64,000 nucleotides of DNA from Deltaproteobacteria bacterium (GTDB lineage Bacteria > Desulfobacterota > Desulfobacteria > Desulfobacterales > SpSt-501), in NCBI GenBank assembly GCA_016219005.1, contig JACRCN010000101.1:1-64000 (forward strand). The letters are read 5' to 3'. The notes under the pieces are model-generated. The model worked only from the letters and a program-made list of their open reading frames with translations. It ran no database searches and was not told the origin of the DNA. How positions within the stretch are numbered: position 1 is the stretch's first letter; every line of letters starts with the position of its first letter. Shown in pieces: positions 15,932 to 24,942 of this stretch. The position numbers were made by a program, and so were the translations under genes.

Positions 15932-17449
15932 ATGGGTAAACAGCCGAAATCCGCGATCTCACCGACACGCGCCGAGGATTACCCCGAGTGGTACCAGCAG
16001 GCGATCAAGGCATCGGACATGGCGGAACGCTCGCCGGTGCGGGGCTGCATGGTGATCAAGCCCTGGGGGTATGCCCTGTGGGAGAACATCGTGCAGGCCA
16101 TGGACGCCATGTTCAAGGAGACCGGGGTCAAGAACGCCTACTTCCCGCTCTTCATCCCCCTGAGCTTCATGCAGAAGGAAGCCGACCATGTCGAGGGTTT
16201 CGCCAAAGAGTGCGCGGTGGTCACCCACCACCGGCTCGAGAAGGACGCCAGCGGCGCGCTGGTGCCCGCCGGCCGCCTGACGGAGCCCCTGGTGGTACGG
16301 CCCACTTCGGAGACCATCATCGCGGATGCGTTCTCGAAATGGATCAGCAGCTACCGGGACTTGCCGATCCTGCTCAACCAGTGGGGCAACGTCGTGCGCT
16401 GGGAAATGCGCACGCGCATCTTCCTGCGCACGAGCGAGTTCCTGTGGCAGGAGGGCCACACGGCTCACGCCACCCAGGCCGAAGCGTTGGAGCGGACCCA
16501 TTTGATGCTGGACATCTATGCGCGGCTGGCGGAGGAGGTCCTGGCGATGCCGGTCATCAAGGGCGCCAAGACCGCTGCCGAGCGCTTTCCAGGGGCGGTG
16601 GATACCCTGTGCATCGAGTCCATGATGCAGGACTGCAAGGCGCTCCAGGCCGGGACGTCCCACTTTCTCGGGCAAAATTTCGCCCGCGCCTCCCAGATCA
16701 AGTTCCAGACGGCCGACGAGCAGGAGGAGTATGCCTGGACCACTTCGTGGGGCGCCTCCACCCGACTGATCGGCGGCGTGATCATGACCCACGGCGATGA
16801 CGACGGCGTCATCATGCCGCCGCGGGCGGCCTCGGCCCACGTCGTGCTGCTGCCGATATTCAAGAAGGAGGACGAACGCCAGGCGGTGATGGCTTACACG
16901 GATGGACTGGCCCGGGAGCTTAGATCCCGGGCCTATTACGGCCGGCATCTGGTCGTCGAGGTCGACCCGCGCGAGATCGGCGGGGCGCGGGGATGGGAGT
17001 GGATCAAGAAAGGGATTCCGTTGCGGGTTGAGATCGGCGCCCGGGAGATCAAGGAGAACACCGTGTTTCTCGGGCGTCGGGACAAGCCCCACACCGAGCG
17101 CTCCGCATTGAAACGGGAGGCGTTCGTGGCGGAAATTGCCGGCATACTCGACGACATCCAGAACACGCTGTTCGCCCGGGCGGCCGCCTTCCGCAAGGAC
17201 CACACGGTGGAAATCGCCGACAAGGGGGATTTCTACGACTTCTTTACGCCGCGCAACCTCGAAAAACCCGAGATCCACGGCGGGTTTGCCATCTCCGGCT
17301 GGTGCGGGTCGGCGGCGTGCGAGGCGCGGATCAAGGAAGAGTTGACGGTCACCATTCGCTGCATTCCGTTCGAGCCGACGGGCCGGCAGGAGGCTTGCAT
17401 CGGCTGCGGCAAGCCCGGCACCTGCGTCGTGTTCGCGAAAGCATACTGA
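15932..17449 (+). CDS. proS: Prolyl-tRNA synthetase, short (archaeal/eukaryotic-like) form
   Basis: Class II synthetase that charges tRNA-Pro. At 505 residues it lacks the inserted editing domain of the long bacterial type. Seen motifs are the class II motif 2 region RWEMRTRIFLRTSEFLWQEGHT, the proline-pocket HFLGQNFA, and a C-terminal zinc-type domain ending in CIGCGKPGTCVVFAKAY, with the terminal Tyr typical of this form. AGAGAGGACACG precedes the ATG at moderate distance. It is 10 bp before relA/spoT and probably co-transcribed. Confidence 0.95.
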   Translation: MGKQPKSAISPTRAEDYPEWYQQAIKASDMAERSPVRGCMVIKPWGYALWENIVQAMDAMFKETGVKNAYFPLFIPLSFMQKEADHVEGFAKECAVVTHHRLEKDASGALVPAGRLTEPLVVRPTSETIIADAFSKWISSYRDLPILLNQWGNVVRWEMRTRIFLRTSEFLWQEGHTAHATQAEALERTHLMLDIYARLAEEVLAMPVIKGAKTAAERFPGAVDTLCIESMMQDCKALQAGTSHFLGQNFARASQIKFQTADEQEEYAWTTSWGASTRLIGGVIMTHGDDDGVIMPPRAASAHVVLLPIFKKEDERQAVMAYTDGLARELRSRAYYGRHLVVEVDPREIGGARGWEWIKKGIPLRVEIGAREIKENTVFLGRRDKPHTERSALKREAFVAEIAGILDDIQNTLFARAAAFRKDHTVEIADKGDFYDFFTPRNLEKPEIHGGFAISGWCGSAACEARIKEELTVTIRCIPFEPTGRQEACIGCGKPGTCVVFAKAY

Positions 17450-17459
17450 AGCTCGAAGA

Positions 17460-19601
17460 ATGATCCGTATCAACGACATCCTCGACAAAATCACCGGGTA
17501 CCACTCCGATGCGGATCTGGATATCGTCGAGCGCGCCTATGTCTATTCCGCGCGGGTTCACGCAGGGCAGGTACGCCTGTCCGGCGAGCCCTACCTGATG
17601 CACCCCCTCGAGGTGGCCAACATTCTCGCCGACATGCGGCTGGACGTCGTCAGTGTCGCCGCCGGCATCCTGCACGACGTTCTCGAAGACACCCGCGCGG
17701 AGCCGGAGGACCTCCGGAAGCTTTTCGGCCCGGAAGTTCTGAACATCGTCTCCGGCGTGACCAAGCTGAGCAACATGCCCACCTCCAGCACCCAGGAGCG
17801 GCAGGCCGAGAACATCCGCAAGATGTTTCTCGCCATGGCCGACGACATCCGGGTCATCCTCATCAAGCTCGCCGACCGGCTTCACAACATGCGCACGCTG
17901 CGCTTCCACTCGCCGGAGCGCCGTCGCGCGATCGCCCAGGAAACCCTGGACATCTACGTGTCGATCGCCGCCCGCCTGGGCATCTACTGGATCAAGACCG
18001 AGTTGGAGGAAAACGCCTTCAAATACATCAACCCCGAGGAATACGCGCGCATCGAAAACCTCGTCGCCAAGTCTCGGGCGGAACGCGAGCAGTACATCGG
18101 AACGGTCAGGGACACGCTCCGGAAGACGATGCAGGCGGCGGGCCTGAAGGCCGAAGTCCTCGGGCGCAGCAAGAACTACTTTAGCATCCATTCCAAAATG
18201 CAGGCCCAGAGTCTCACCTTCGAGCAGATCTACGACCTCATCGCCTTTCGCATCATCCTAGACACGGTGAGCCAGTGCTACGAGGCCCTGGGGCTGATCC
18301 ATTCCCTGTGGAAGCCGATCGATCACAAGTTCAAGGACTACATCGGCCGTCCCAAGCCCAACATGTACCAGTCGCTGCACACGACCGTCATCGGGCCCGT
18401 CGGGGAGCGGATCGAGATTCAGATCCGAACCTGGGAGATGGACCGGGTGGCCAAGTCCGGGATCGCCGCGCACTGGAGCTACAAGGAAGGCCATCGCATC
18501 GATGAAAACATCAGCAAGAAGTTCGCCTGGATCCAGGACCTGGTCGACAACCAGGAGAGCTTCCGGGACCCGGGCGAATTCCTGGAAAACGTCCGCATCG
18601 ACCTCTTCCCGGACGAGGTTTACGTCTTCACGCCCAAGGGCGACATCCGGGCTCTGCCCAAGGGGGCGACCCCCGTGGATTTCGCCTACCTGATCCACAC
18701 CGAGGTCGGCCAAAAGTGCGTCGGCGCCAAGGTCAACGGCCAGATGGTGAGCCTGCCGTACGAGCTGCGGACGGGCGACATCGTCGAGATCGTTACCGCC
18801 AAGAACCACACCCCCAGCAAGGACTGGCTCAAGTTCGTCAAGACCATCAAGGCGCGCTCCAAGATCCGCCAGTGGATCAAGGCGCAGGAGAAGGATCGCA
18901 GCATCAGCCTCGGCCGGGAGATGCTGGAGAAGGCTTTCCGCAAGGAGAAGCTGAATTTCATCACGTTGTCCAAAACGGACCCGATGAACGCGGTGGTGGA
19001 ATCGCTGGGGGTGAAAACGCTCGACGACCTCGTTGCCAACGTGGGCTATGGGAAGCTCACGCCGCTGCAGGTGCTGCGGCCTTTCATGGCCAAGCCCCAG
19101 ACGGAGGAAAACAGGGCGTCGTTGCTGGAAAAGCTGATCAGCCGGGTCCGCAAGAAGAAACCGCGGGCCGGTGTTCTCGTCAAGGGGGTGGAGGACATTC
19201 TCATCAAGTTCGGCAAGTGCTGCCAGCCGGTGCCGGGGGATGCGATCATCGGCTACATCACGCAAGGCTACGGTGTCACGGTCCACCGCGCGAGCTGTGT
19301 GAACGCCTTGCGTGCGAGCCCGGAACGGCAGATCGAGGTCGAATGGAGCACGGAGTCCGCCGAGCGGTATCCGGTGAAAATTCAGATTCTATCTTTAGAC
19401 CGGGTGGGATTGCTGGCCGACGTGGCGAGCAGCATCAGCAAATTCGGCGCCAATATCCTGAACGCCAGCTCCGAAACCAAAGAAACCCAAATGGTCGAAA
19501 GCTTTTTCACCATCAGCGTCGGGGACAAGGAGCACCTCGAAAAAATCCTCTCCGCTGTCAAGAAGGTAAAGCACGTGCAGGATGCGCGACGGGTGGGATG
19601 A
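17460..19601 (+). CDS. spoT: Bifunctional (p)ppGpp synthetase/hydrolase
   Basis: Makes and degrades the stringent-response alarmone. The 713-residue product shows an HD hydrolase domain (HPLEVANIL and HDVLEDT, about 43-80; FLAMADDIRVILIKLADRLHNM), the synthetase domain (YFSIHSKMQ and the GRPKPNMYQSLHTTV loop, about 240-310), a TGS domain (VFTPKGDIRALPKG, about 390-450), and a C-terminal ACT domain (from about 640). The intact HD motif argues for a bifunctional Rel/SpoT enzyme. It is the only Rel-like gene in the window. Confidence 0.95.
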   Translation: MIRINDILDKITGYHSDADLDIVERAYVYSARVHAGQVRLSGEPYLMHPLEVANILADMRLDVVSVAAGILHDVLEDTRAEPEDLRKLFGPEVLNIVSGVTKLSNMPTSSTQERQAENIRKMFLAMADDIRVILIKLADRLHNMRTLRFHSPERRRAIAQETLDIYVSIAARLGIYWIKTELEENAFKYINPEEYARIENLVAKSRAEREQYIGTVRDTLRKTMQAAGLKAEVLGRSKNYFSIHSKMQAQSLTFEQIYDLIAFRIILDTVSQCYEALGLIHSLWKPIDHKFKDYIGRPKPNMYQSLHTTVIGPVGERIEIQIRTWEMDRVAKSGIAAHWSYKEGHRIDENISKKFAWIQDLVDNQESFRDPGEFLENVRIDLFPDEVYVFTPKGDIRALPKGATPVDFAYLIHTEVGQKCVGAKVNGQMVSLPYELRTGDIVEIVTAKNHTPSKDWLKFVKTIKARSKIRQWIKAQEKDRSISLGREMLEKAFRKEKLNFITLSKTDPMNAVVESLGVKTLDDLVANVGYGKLTPLQVLRPFMAKPQTEENRASLLEKLISRVRKKKPRAGVLVKGVEDILIKFGKCCQPVPGDAIIGYITQGYGVTVHRASCVNALRASPERQIEVEWSTESAERYPVKIQILSLDRVGLLADVASSISKFGANILNASSETKETQMVESFFTISVGDKEHLEKILSAVKKVKHVQDARRVG

Positions 19602-19607
19602 CCCGTT

Positions 19608-19799
19608 TTACGGCGCCTTTTGGATGCGACCGGATTTGATGCAGGCGCAGCAGACCACCATGGTTTCGGGCTGGCCGTCGCGCAGCGCCCGGACGCGCTG
19701 AAGGTTGGGGTTGAAGCGGCGTTTGGTCACGTTGTGGGCATGGCTGATGCGGCTGCCCACTATCGGTTTTTTCCCGCAAATTGCGCACATCTTGGACAC
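19608..19799 (-). CDS. rpmB: 50S ribosomal protein L28
   Basis: A 63-residue zinc-ribbon ribosomal protein with cysteine pairs in MCAICGKK and CCACIKSG and the basic core NVTKRRFNPNLQRVR. I start it at GTG 19799, which has AAGGAG at a suitable distance on the minus strand; an upstream in-frame ATG would add an unrelated N-terminus. It ends 6 bp from the convergent spoT stop. Confidence 0.95.
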   Translation of the reverse strand: MSKMCAICGKKPIVGSRISHAHNVTKRRFNPNLQRVRALRDGQPETMVVCCACIKSGRIQKAP

Positions 19800-19952
19800 G
19801 GCGGCACACTCCTTGTTACCTAAATTCACGAACTGCTCTATATACACCAGCCGCATGGAAAAAATCAAGCATTTTCTGACCCGCACGGCGCCGCCCCGGC
19901 TTTTTCGCGGTCACCCGGTGGGCTCCCGGCACCGGTTACCCGAGCCGAATCG

Positions 19953-20729
19953 TTAGCCGCTGCCCGGCGTGTCCCGCGCGGGAGCGTCCGGGGCTTCCTT
20001 TTCCGGCACACCCTCTTCGGCCAACTTCTTCTCGCTGCGGACAATATATTCCAGCGCCGGCTGATGGTAGCCGACATCGGGATACTCCGTCACGACAGAG
20101 CGGAACCGGCTGAGGGCTGCCTTGTAGTGCTTGGACTTGTAGTAAAACACCCCGATGCCGAACTCATTGCCGGCCAGGCTCTTGTAGCATGCCACGACAT
20201 GATCGGCGGCGCTGCGGGCATAGAGGTCCCGGGGATACTGCTTGATGAGCCGTTGGAAGGCCTCCAGTGCCTTGCGCGCGGTGTTCTGGTCCCGGTCCGG
20301 GGTGGTGACGCGGTCGAAATAGCACCGGCCGATCTGGTAGATTACGTAGGGGATCGCCTCGTTGCGGGGGTGAAGCTTTTCGAATTCCTCGTAGGCGAAT
20401 ATGGCGTCGTCATACTCCTCGAGACGGTAGTGGGCATCGCCCAACTTCAACTCGGCCAGCATGGCGTATTTTGAGAACGGGTAAATATCCTTCAGCCGCT
20501 GGAAATGGTCGATCGCCTTCCTGTATTCGCCTTCGGTGTAATAATCCATTCCCGCCAGCGCCAGTTCCTCGGCGGTCTGGTTTTCATCCGACCCCCCGAA
20601 CAAGCTGCTGATGGAACTTTTAAGGTCGCTCGCCGTTTCCCGGATGGTCGCACAACCGCAAACCAGCAGCCACACGGCCAGACCGAGCGAAAGGCCCCGA
20701 ATCGATTTCACACTCATGGCGACCCGCAT
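19953..20729 (-). CDS. bamD: Outer membrane assembly lipoprotein BamD
   Basis: A lipoprotein of the BAM complex that folds beta-barrel proteins into the outer membrane. The 258-residue product has a signal peptide and lipobox (LLVCGC, lipidated Cys about residue 26), then TPR-like helix pairs: YYTEGEYRKAIDHFQRL, LAELKLGDAHYRLEEYDDA and YKSKHYKAALSRFRSV. Ala/Pro-rich residues end the protein. An alternative start 4 codons downstream is equally possible. It lies 9 bp after trxA on the same strand. Confidence 0.92.
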   Translation of the reverse strand: MRVAMSVKSIRGLSLGLAVWLLVCGCATIRETASDLKSSISSLFGGSDENQTAEELALAGMDYYTEGEYRKAIDHFQRLKDIYPFSKYAMLAELKLGDAHYRLEEYDDAIFAYEEFEKLHPRNEAIPYVIYQIGRCYFDRVTTPDRDQNTARKALEAFQRLIKQYPRDLYARSAADHVVACYKSLAGNEFGIGVFYYKSKHYKAALSRFRSVVTEYPDVGYHQPALEYIVRSEKKLAEEGVPEKEAPDAPARDTPGSG

Positions 20730-20738
20730 CCGTTCGAC

Positions 20739-21065
20739 TTATAGGAGCTTCTGGAGGGCTTCCTCCAGCTTGGATTTGGCGACCATGCCGGTGATCTGGT
20801 TGACAACGCCGCCGGACTTGAAGAAAATGAGCGTCGGAATGGCCTTGATGCCGTACTTGCTGGGGATGACGGGGCTGTTGTCCACGTTGCACTTGGCGAA
20901 TTTGATTTTGCCGCTGAAGCTTTTGGCCAGGTCTTCGACGACGGGGGCGATCGCCTTGCAGGGTCCGCACCAGGGAGCCCAGAAATCCACGAGGACGGGT
21001 GTATCGGACTTTAATACCTCGGCCTCAAAACTACCATCGTCGACTTCAATGATCCCATCTGCCAT
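20739..21065 (-). CDS. trxA: Thioredoxin
   Basis: A small cytoplasmic disulfide reductase. The 108-residue product has WAPWCGPCKAI with redox Cys33 and Cys36, and the cis-Pro segment GIKAIPTLIFF. ATG 21065 is preceded by AAAGGATTGGC; the longer reading frame upstream is not needed. Both active-site residues are cysteine codons, so this is not one of the selenoproteins. It forms a short operon with bamD and is divergent from purN. Confidence 0.96.
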   Translation of the reverse strand: MADGIIEVDDGSFEAEVLKSDTPVLVDFWAPWCGPCKAIAPVVEDLAKSFSGKIKFAKCNVDNSPVIPSKYGIKAIPTLIFFKSGGVVNQITGMVAKSKLEEALQKLL

Positions 21066-21179
21066 GATGCCAATCCTTTCTTGGGTGAAGTGATCTGTGA
21101 TAATAGATTCAAAGCCTATGGATGTCAACCAGGACCGGTGTTAGATGATCACTGGTTCCAAAACCTCGGGGAGGTGGTG

Positions 21180-21983
21180 ATGGTGAGGAAAATCCGTCTG
21201 GGCGCGCTCGTTTCGGGCGGCGGCACGAATTTGCAGGCCATCATGGACGCCTGTGAAAGCGGCGGGCTGGAAGCCGGGATGGCGTTTGTCGGCTCCGACA
21301 ACCCGGATGCGTTCGCCTTGAAGCGGGCCGCAGAACGCGGCATCCCGACCTTCGTCGTCGATTACCGGGCGGTCATCCGCTCATTCCGGGCAAACCCGCA
21401 GGGGGCCGAGCTGCCGCCGGACTTCCGGATCGAGGCGGTACGTGCGAAGCAGGGCCTCCTGCCTCGGGACGCGAACCCCGAGGAATTGGCCCTGTTTCTG
21501 AAGACGCGGGCGGTCGCCGAGGCCGGGCTGATCGAGGCGATGCGCCCGTATCCGTTCGATCTGCTGATCCTGGCGGGTTTCATGCGCAACTTGACCCCAT
21601 ATTTCATCGATCGGGTGAGCCCGGATCGCACGCGGCCGCGTATCATGAACATCCATCCGGCGCTGCTGCCCGCCTTCCCGGGCACCGACGGCTATGGCGA
21701 CACCTTCCGCTATGGCTGCAAAATCGGCGGCTGCACCGTCCACTTCGTCGACTACGGCGAAGATTCGGGCCCGATCATCGGTCAGCGCGCCTTTGCGATC
21801 CACGCCGACGACACCATCGAGGTTGTCCGCAAACGGGGACTGGAGCAGGAGTGGCAGCTCTACCCCGAATGCATCCAGCTCTTCGCCGAAGGGCGCCTCA
21901 AGACGGTGCGCATGACCCACGAACTTCCCGGTGGAAAAGTCTTCGAGCGGGCTGTGGTTAAAATACTGCGGGAGAAAGGATGA
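21180..21983 (+). CDS. purN: Phosphoribosylglycinamide formyltransferase, enlarged PurN
   Basis: Transfers a formyl group from 10-formyl-THF to GAR in purine synthesis. The 267-residue product has the Rossmann start LGALVSGGGTNLQAIMDA, the catalytic Asn-His in NIHPALLPAFPG, and TVHFVDYGEDSGPIIGQ. It is longer than the usual 200-220 residues. The extra part lies mainly after VVDYR (about residues 62-108) and contains a Pro/charged loop and an added helix before DLLILAGFMRNL. GGGGAGGTGGTG precedes ATG 21180. Confidence 0.88.
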   Translation: MVRKIRLGALVSGGGTNLQAIMDACESGGLEAGMAFVGSDNPDAFALKRAAERGIPTFVVDYRAVIRSFRANPQGAELPPDFRIEAVRAKQGLLPRDANPEELALFLKTRAVAEAGLIEAMRPYPFDLLILAGFMRNLTPYFIDRVSPDRTRPRIMNIHPALLPAFPGTDGYGDTFRYGCKIGGCTVHFVDYGEDSGPIIGQRAFAIHADDTIEVVRKRGLEQEWQLYPECIQLFAEGRLKTVRMTHELPGGKVFERAVVKILREKG

Positions 21984-22055
21984 ACCCGATGATTCCCTTT
22001 TATGTTGCAAACCGGTTGAAGTCTGGAATATCCGACGTATCGGCTAAATGTCATG

Positions 22056-22078
22056 TCTGAAATACTTATTTGCGAATT
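22056..22078 (+). promoter_or_regulatory. Shared AT-rich motif, copy 1
   Basis: TCTGAAATACTTATTTGCGA and onward to ATT, upstream of the LacI-family gene. A nearly identical string (TCTGAAATAATTATTTGCGA) lies at 39310-39331, upstream of the DinG-like and sigma-54 regulator genes. The function is unknown; it could be an operator or chance. Confidence 0.25.
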
Positions 22079-22172
22079 ATCCCAAAGCGTGATTGACCTA
22101 CCGATCCCGCAGGGCTGCACCAAATCTGCAGTTTGCTAAACCTGCATCTTCCATCCTTGCTTGAAAAAAAAG

Positions 22173-22201
22173 TTGACAGGATGTTTTGTGGGGTGGTATT
22201 G
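22173..22201 (+). promoter_or_regulatory. Possible promoter of the LacI-family gene
   Basis: TTGACA (22173-22178), 17 bp, GTATTG (22196-22201). The position would make the transcript start only a few bases before ATG 22211, giving a nearly leaderless message. Either that is real or this box pair is fortuitous. Confidence 0.3.
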
Positions 22202-22210
22202 GAAATTCCC

Positions 22211-23248
22211 ATGGGAAAACGATTGCCCATCCCATCGACTCTCAAAGACGTCGCGAATTCGGCAAACGTCAGCATCCCGATCGTTTCCAGGGTGCTATCC
22301 GGGAATCCTGAAGTACGGGTCAGTGCGGATACACGTCAACGAATCCTCAAAGCGGCCAAAAGCCTTTCCTACCATCCCAACGCGTCAGCCAGAAGTCTTA
22401 AAGCCAAACGAACATACACCTTGGCCCTTTTCGTGCCTGACGTTGGAAATCCGGTGATTCCGGAAATCATCCGCGGCGTCGAAGCCGGTGCTCAATCGGC
22501 AGGATATGCAGCTTTCGTGAGTCACCTCGACGAAAAGGCGGTGTCCGAACAGCGCTATCTTACCTGGCTCCAGGAGGGACGTTTCGACGGTCTCATTCTG
22601 GCAACCGCTCGGCTCGAAGACTCCATCGTAGAAGATCTGGTCAGATCCCGCCGCCCCTTTGTGTTGGTTAACCGCCGGGAATCCTCAACCAACATGCACA
22701 TCACTGTCGACGATGCGGCCGGTGCCCGGATAGCGATAAACCATCTGGTTGAACTCGGGCATCGCAGGATTGCACATCTGGCGGGCCCATTGATGTTTGA
22801 CACTTCCCTGCGACGCCTCCAGGGATACCGCCAAGAACTGGATGCCCATGGGATTGCCTACGATTCTTCCCTGGTGCAGGAGTATTCGTGGCAAACCTGG
22901 GAGGGGGGGAAGGTGGCGATGAAGCGCCTGCTCCAGGGAAAAAAGCCTCCTACTGCAGTTTTTGCCAGCAATTTCATGGGTGCGGTTGGTGCGTTAGGTG
23001 CCCTGAAAGAATTCGGATTGAAAATTCCGGAAGATTTTTCTCTAGTCGGGCTCCACGATTCCCCGATTGCCGAGGTTATCGACCCACCCCTGACGGTTGT
23101 CAAAATGCCCTTGCATGAGATGGGGAGACGTGCGGCCGAGATTCTCATCAACATTCTCGAAGACAGACCCTGCGTGATTCCACAGGTTCTGACACCCGAA
23201 GGCTTGGTTATGCGGAAATCGACAGCCCCGTGTCGCTGCCTATCATGA
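22211..23248 (+). CDS. LacI-family transcriptional regulator
   Basis: A sugar- or acid-responsive DNA-binding regulator of 345 residues. The N-terminal HTH is TLKDVANSANVSIPIVSRVL (about 10-30), followed by the hinge helix YHPNASARSLKAKRT, then a periplasmic-binding-protein-like effector domain (from about 65) with the family phrases GVEAGAQSAGY, HLVELGHRRIAHLAG, and PPLTVVKMPLHEMGRRAAEIL. It lies directly upstream of the TRAP transporter on the same strand, with clearly lower GC than the flanks. I infer that it controls the TRAP and methyltransferase genes. No matching operator palindrome was assigned with confidence. Confidence 0.92.
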   Translation: MGKRLPIPSTLKDVANSANVSIPIVSRVLSGNPEVRVSADTRQRILKAAKSLSYHPNASARSLKAKRTYTLALFVPDVGNPVIPEIIRGVEAGAQSAGYAAFVSHLDEKAVSEQRYLTWLQEGRFDGLILATARLEDSIVEDLVRSRRPFVLVNRRESSTNMHITVDDAAGARIAINHLVELGHRRIAHLAGPLMFDTSLRRLQGYRQELDAHGIAYDSSLVQEYSWQTWEGGKVAMKRLLQGKKPPTAVFASNFMGAVGALGALKEFGLKIPEDFSLVGLHDSPIAEVIDPPLTVVKMPLHEMGRRAAEILINILEDRPCVIPQVLTPEGLVMRKSTAPCRCLS

Positions 23249-23302
23249 GTACGGTTTTTTTTGTAAGAAGTTGAGCAAACGTTTAACCAAAAGGAGGAAA
23301 AA

Positions 23303-24286
23303 ATGGCTAACAGGAAGGTTTTCAAGATTTTTCTGGTACTCAGCTTGATGTTGATTTTGGTGCTTCCAGCTAACGCCGCTCGAACTCTCAAATACGGCCA
23401 TAACACCAAGGAGAATCAACCGACAGGCAGGGCCGCATTATTGTTCGCAGATCTCGTCCAGAAGAAGACTAATGGAGAGATCGTGGTCCACGTCTTTCCA
23501 AACAACCAACTGGGAAACAACAAACAGATGGTGGACAATCTCAGGATGGGGGCTCTTGATCTGTGCACAACCGGGCTCGGCATACTATCCTATCTCAACG
23601 ATGCCTTCATGATCATGCAGTTGCCATATGCCTTCCGATCGCAGGAACACATTCACAGAGTGGTGAAGGGTGGGATCGGACAAGAGCTGAAAGCGGACTT
23701 AGCTCAGAAGCAGGGGATAGTGATGCTTGCTCAGGATTGGGACCGGATGCCCAGGCACATCGCCGGCCGCAAGCCTATCAAAACGCTTGATGATTTTAAA
23801 GGCTACAAGGTCCGATGCGGCGGCCTGTCAGCGATGGCCGGATTTAAGGCACTTGGCGCAAGCCCCGTGGATATCCCTTTGAACGAAATGTACCTTGCTC
23901 TGCAGCAAGGGGTTACGGATGGCGCCGAGCTGCCGACGGATTACATCGCCGAATATTCCGTTTTTGAAGTGAGCAAGTACTACAACCAGACTTATCACAC
24001 CTATGGGACTCAATTTCTTGGCATCAACAAACGGGTGTGGGATTCGTTGAAACCCGAACATCGGAAAGCCATCCAAGCCGCAGCTGATGAGGCCGGGTTG
24101 TACAATAACAAATTAGATGCCGAGTTGTATAACGATTACATCGAAAAACTAAAGAAGGGCGGCATGGAATTCATTAATACCGATGTGGAGTCTTTCCGTA
24201 AAGCCACCCACGAGAAGATTAACGAAATATGTAAAAACTGGACAGGCGGAGAGAAGTTATTCGAAAGAATTCAAGCGGTCAAGTAG
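23303..24286 (+). CDS. dctP: TRAP transporter substrate-binding protein
   Basis: Periplasmic receptor of a tripartite, ion-driven uptake system. The 327-residue product has a signal peptide with cleavage after about residue 24 (PANA-ARTLKYGHN). The DctP fold shows FADLVQKKTNGEIVVHVFPNNQLG and the core ligand motif DDFKGYKVRCGGLSAMAGFKALGASP, where the Arg in KVR normally binds a carboxylate. DctP7/DctP-type receptors bind small organic acids, so the ligand is probably an acid. AAGGAGGAAAAA precedes the ATG. It is first of the dctP-dctQ-dctM set. Confidence 0.94.
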   Translation: MANRKVFKIFLVLSLMLILVLPANAARTLKYGHNTKENQPTGRAALLFADLVQKKTNGEIVVHVFPNNQLGNNKQMVDNLRMGALDLCTTGLGILSYLNDAFMIMQLPYAFRSQEHIHRVVKGGIGQELKADLAQKQGIVMLAQDWDRMPRHIAGRKPIKTLDDFKGYKVRCGGLSAMAGFKALGASPVDIPLNEMYLALQQGVTDGAELPTDYIAEYSVFEVSKYYNQTYHTYGTQFLGINKRVWDSLKPEHRKAIQAAADEAGLYNNKLDAELYNDYIEKLKKGGMEFINTDVESFRKATHEKINEICKNWTGGEKLFERIQAVK

Positions 24287-24351
24287 AGCCGGATTGGGGA
24301 TGAGTGAAAGTCTTACCACTTTAGTTTTCCAAGAAAATATGGGAGCAAAAG

Positions 24352-24858
24352 ATGACTACATTGGATCGCCTTCTTGAGGAATTAGAGCGAGTTCTCAAGT
24401 GGATTTGCGTGGCTCTGGTGGTCGGCCTTTCCGTTCTCGTCTTCCTTTCTGTGTTTCTAAGATATTTGTTCAACAGCCCATTGGAGTGGGCCGATGAGGT
24501 GGTGGGTTTTTTCATCCTGGGTTTGACCTATTTCGGATCTGCGGTAGCATGCGGTCGCAGGTCTCAAATCTATGTTGAGCTGTTGGAGTCCTTTCTCAAA
24601 AAAAAGCCGGGCGCGTTGCGGTGGGTCAGAGTACTCACAGATGGTGTCGTGATGATCGCTCTGGTCCTCATGGTATTAGTGGGACTCCAGCTTTGCGTAG
24701 ATTGTCGGACCCAGAAGACCGGAATTTTGATGCTCAGCTATTTCTGGGTTTACATGATTATGCCTGTGGGAGTCGCCTTTATGCTCCTCATGATGGTTAA
24801 GCGGCTGAAATTTGACCTGCAACGAGGATTCGTGACGGATAATTCAGCCGCTCATTGA
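24352..24858 (+). CDS. dctQ: TRAP transporter small permease
   Basis: The four-helix membrane subunit of the TRAP system. The 168-residue product shows hydrophobic segments at about 17-37, 50-70, 93-113 and 127-150, and the family phrase NSPLEWADEVVGFF after the first helix. GGAGCAAAAG precedes the ATG. It pairs with the large permease downstream. Confidence 0.92.
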   Translation: MTTLDRLLEELERVLKWICVALVVGLSVLVFLSVFLRYLFNSPLEWADEVVGFFILGLTYFGSAVACGRRSQIYVELLESFLKKKPGALRWVRVLTDGVVMIALVLMVLVGLQLCVDCRTQKTGILMLSYFWVYMIMPVGVAFMLLMMVKRLKFDLQRGFVTDNSAAH

Positions 24859-24942
24859 CCCGACAGGCACCGCCCTTTAAGCGCCTGGTCGCTCTAGGGA
24901 TCTTACCGTTGAGGTACACTTTTCTTCCAGGAGGATACCACC

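Noticed and set aside
20739-21065. Selenocysteine in thioredoxin or OsmC (45126-45539)
   Set aside because: Their redox positions are ordinary Cys codons and their frames are uninterrupted.
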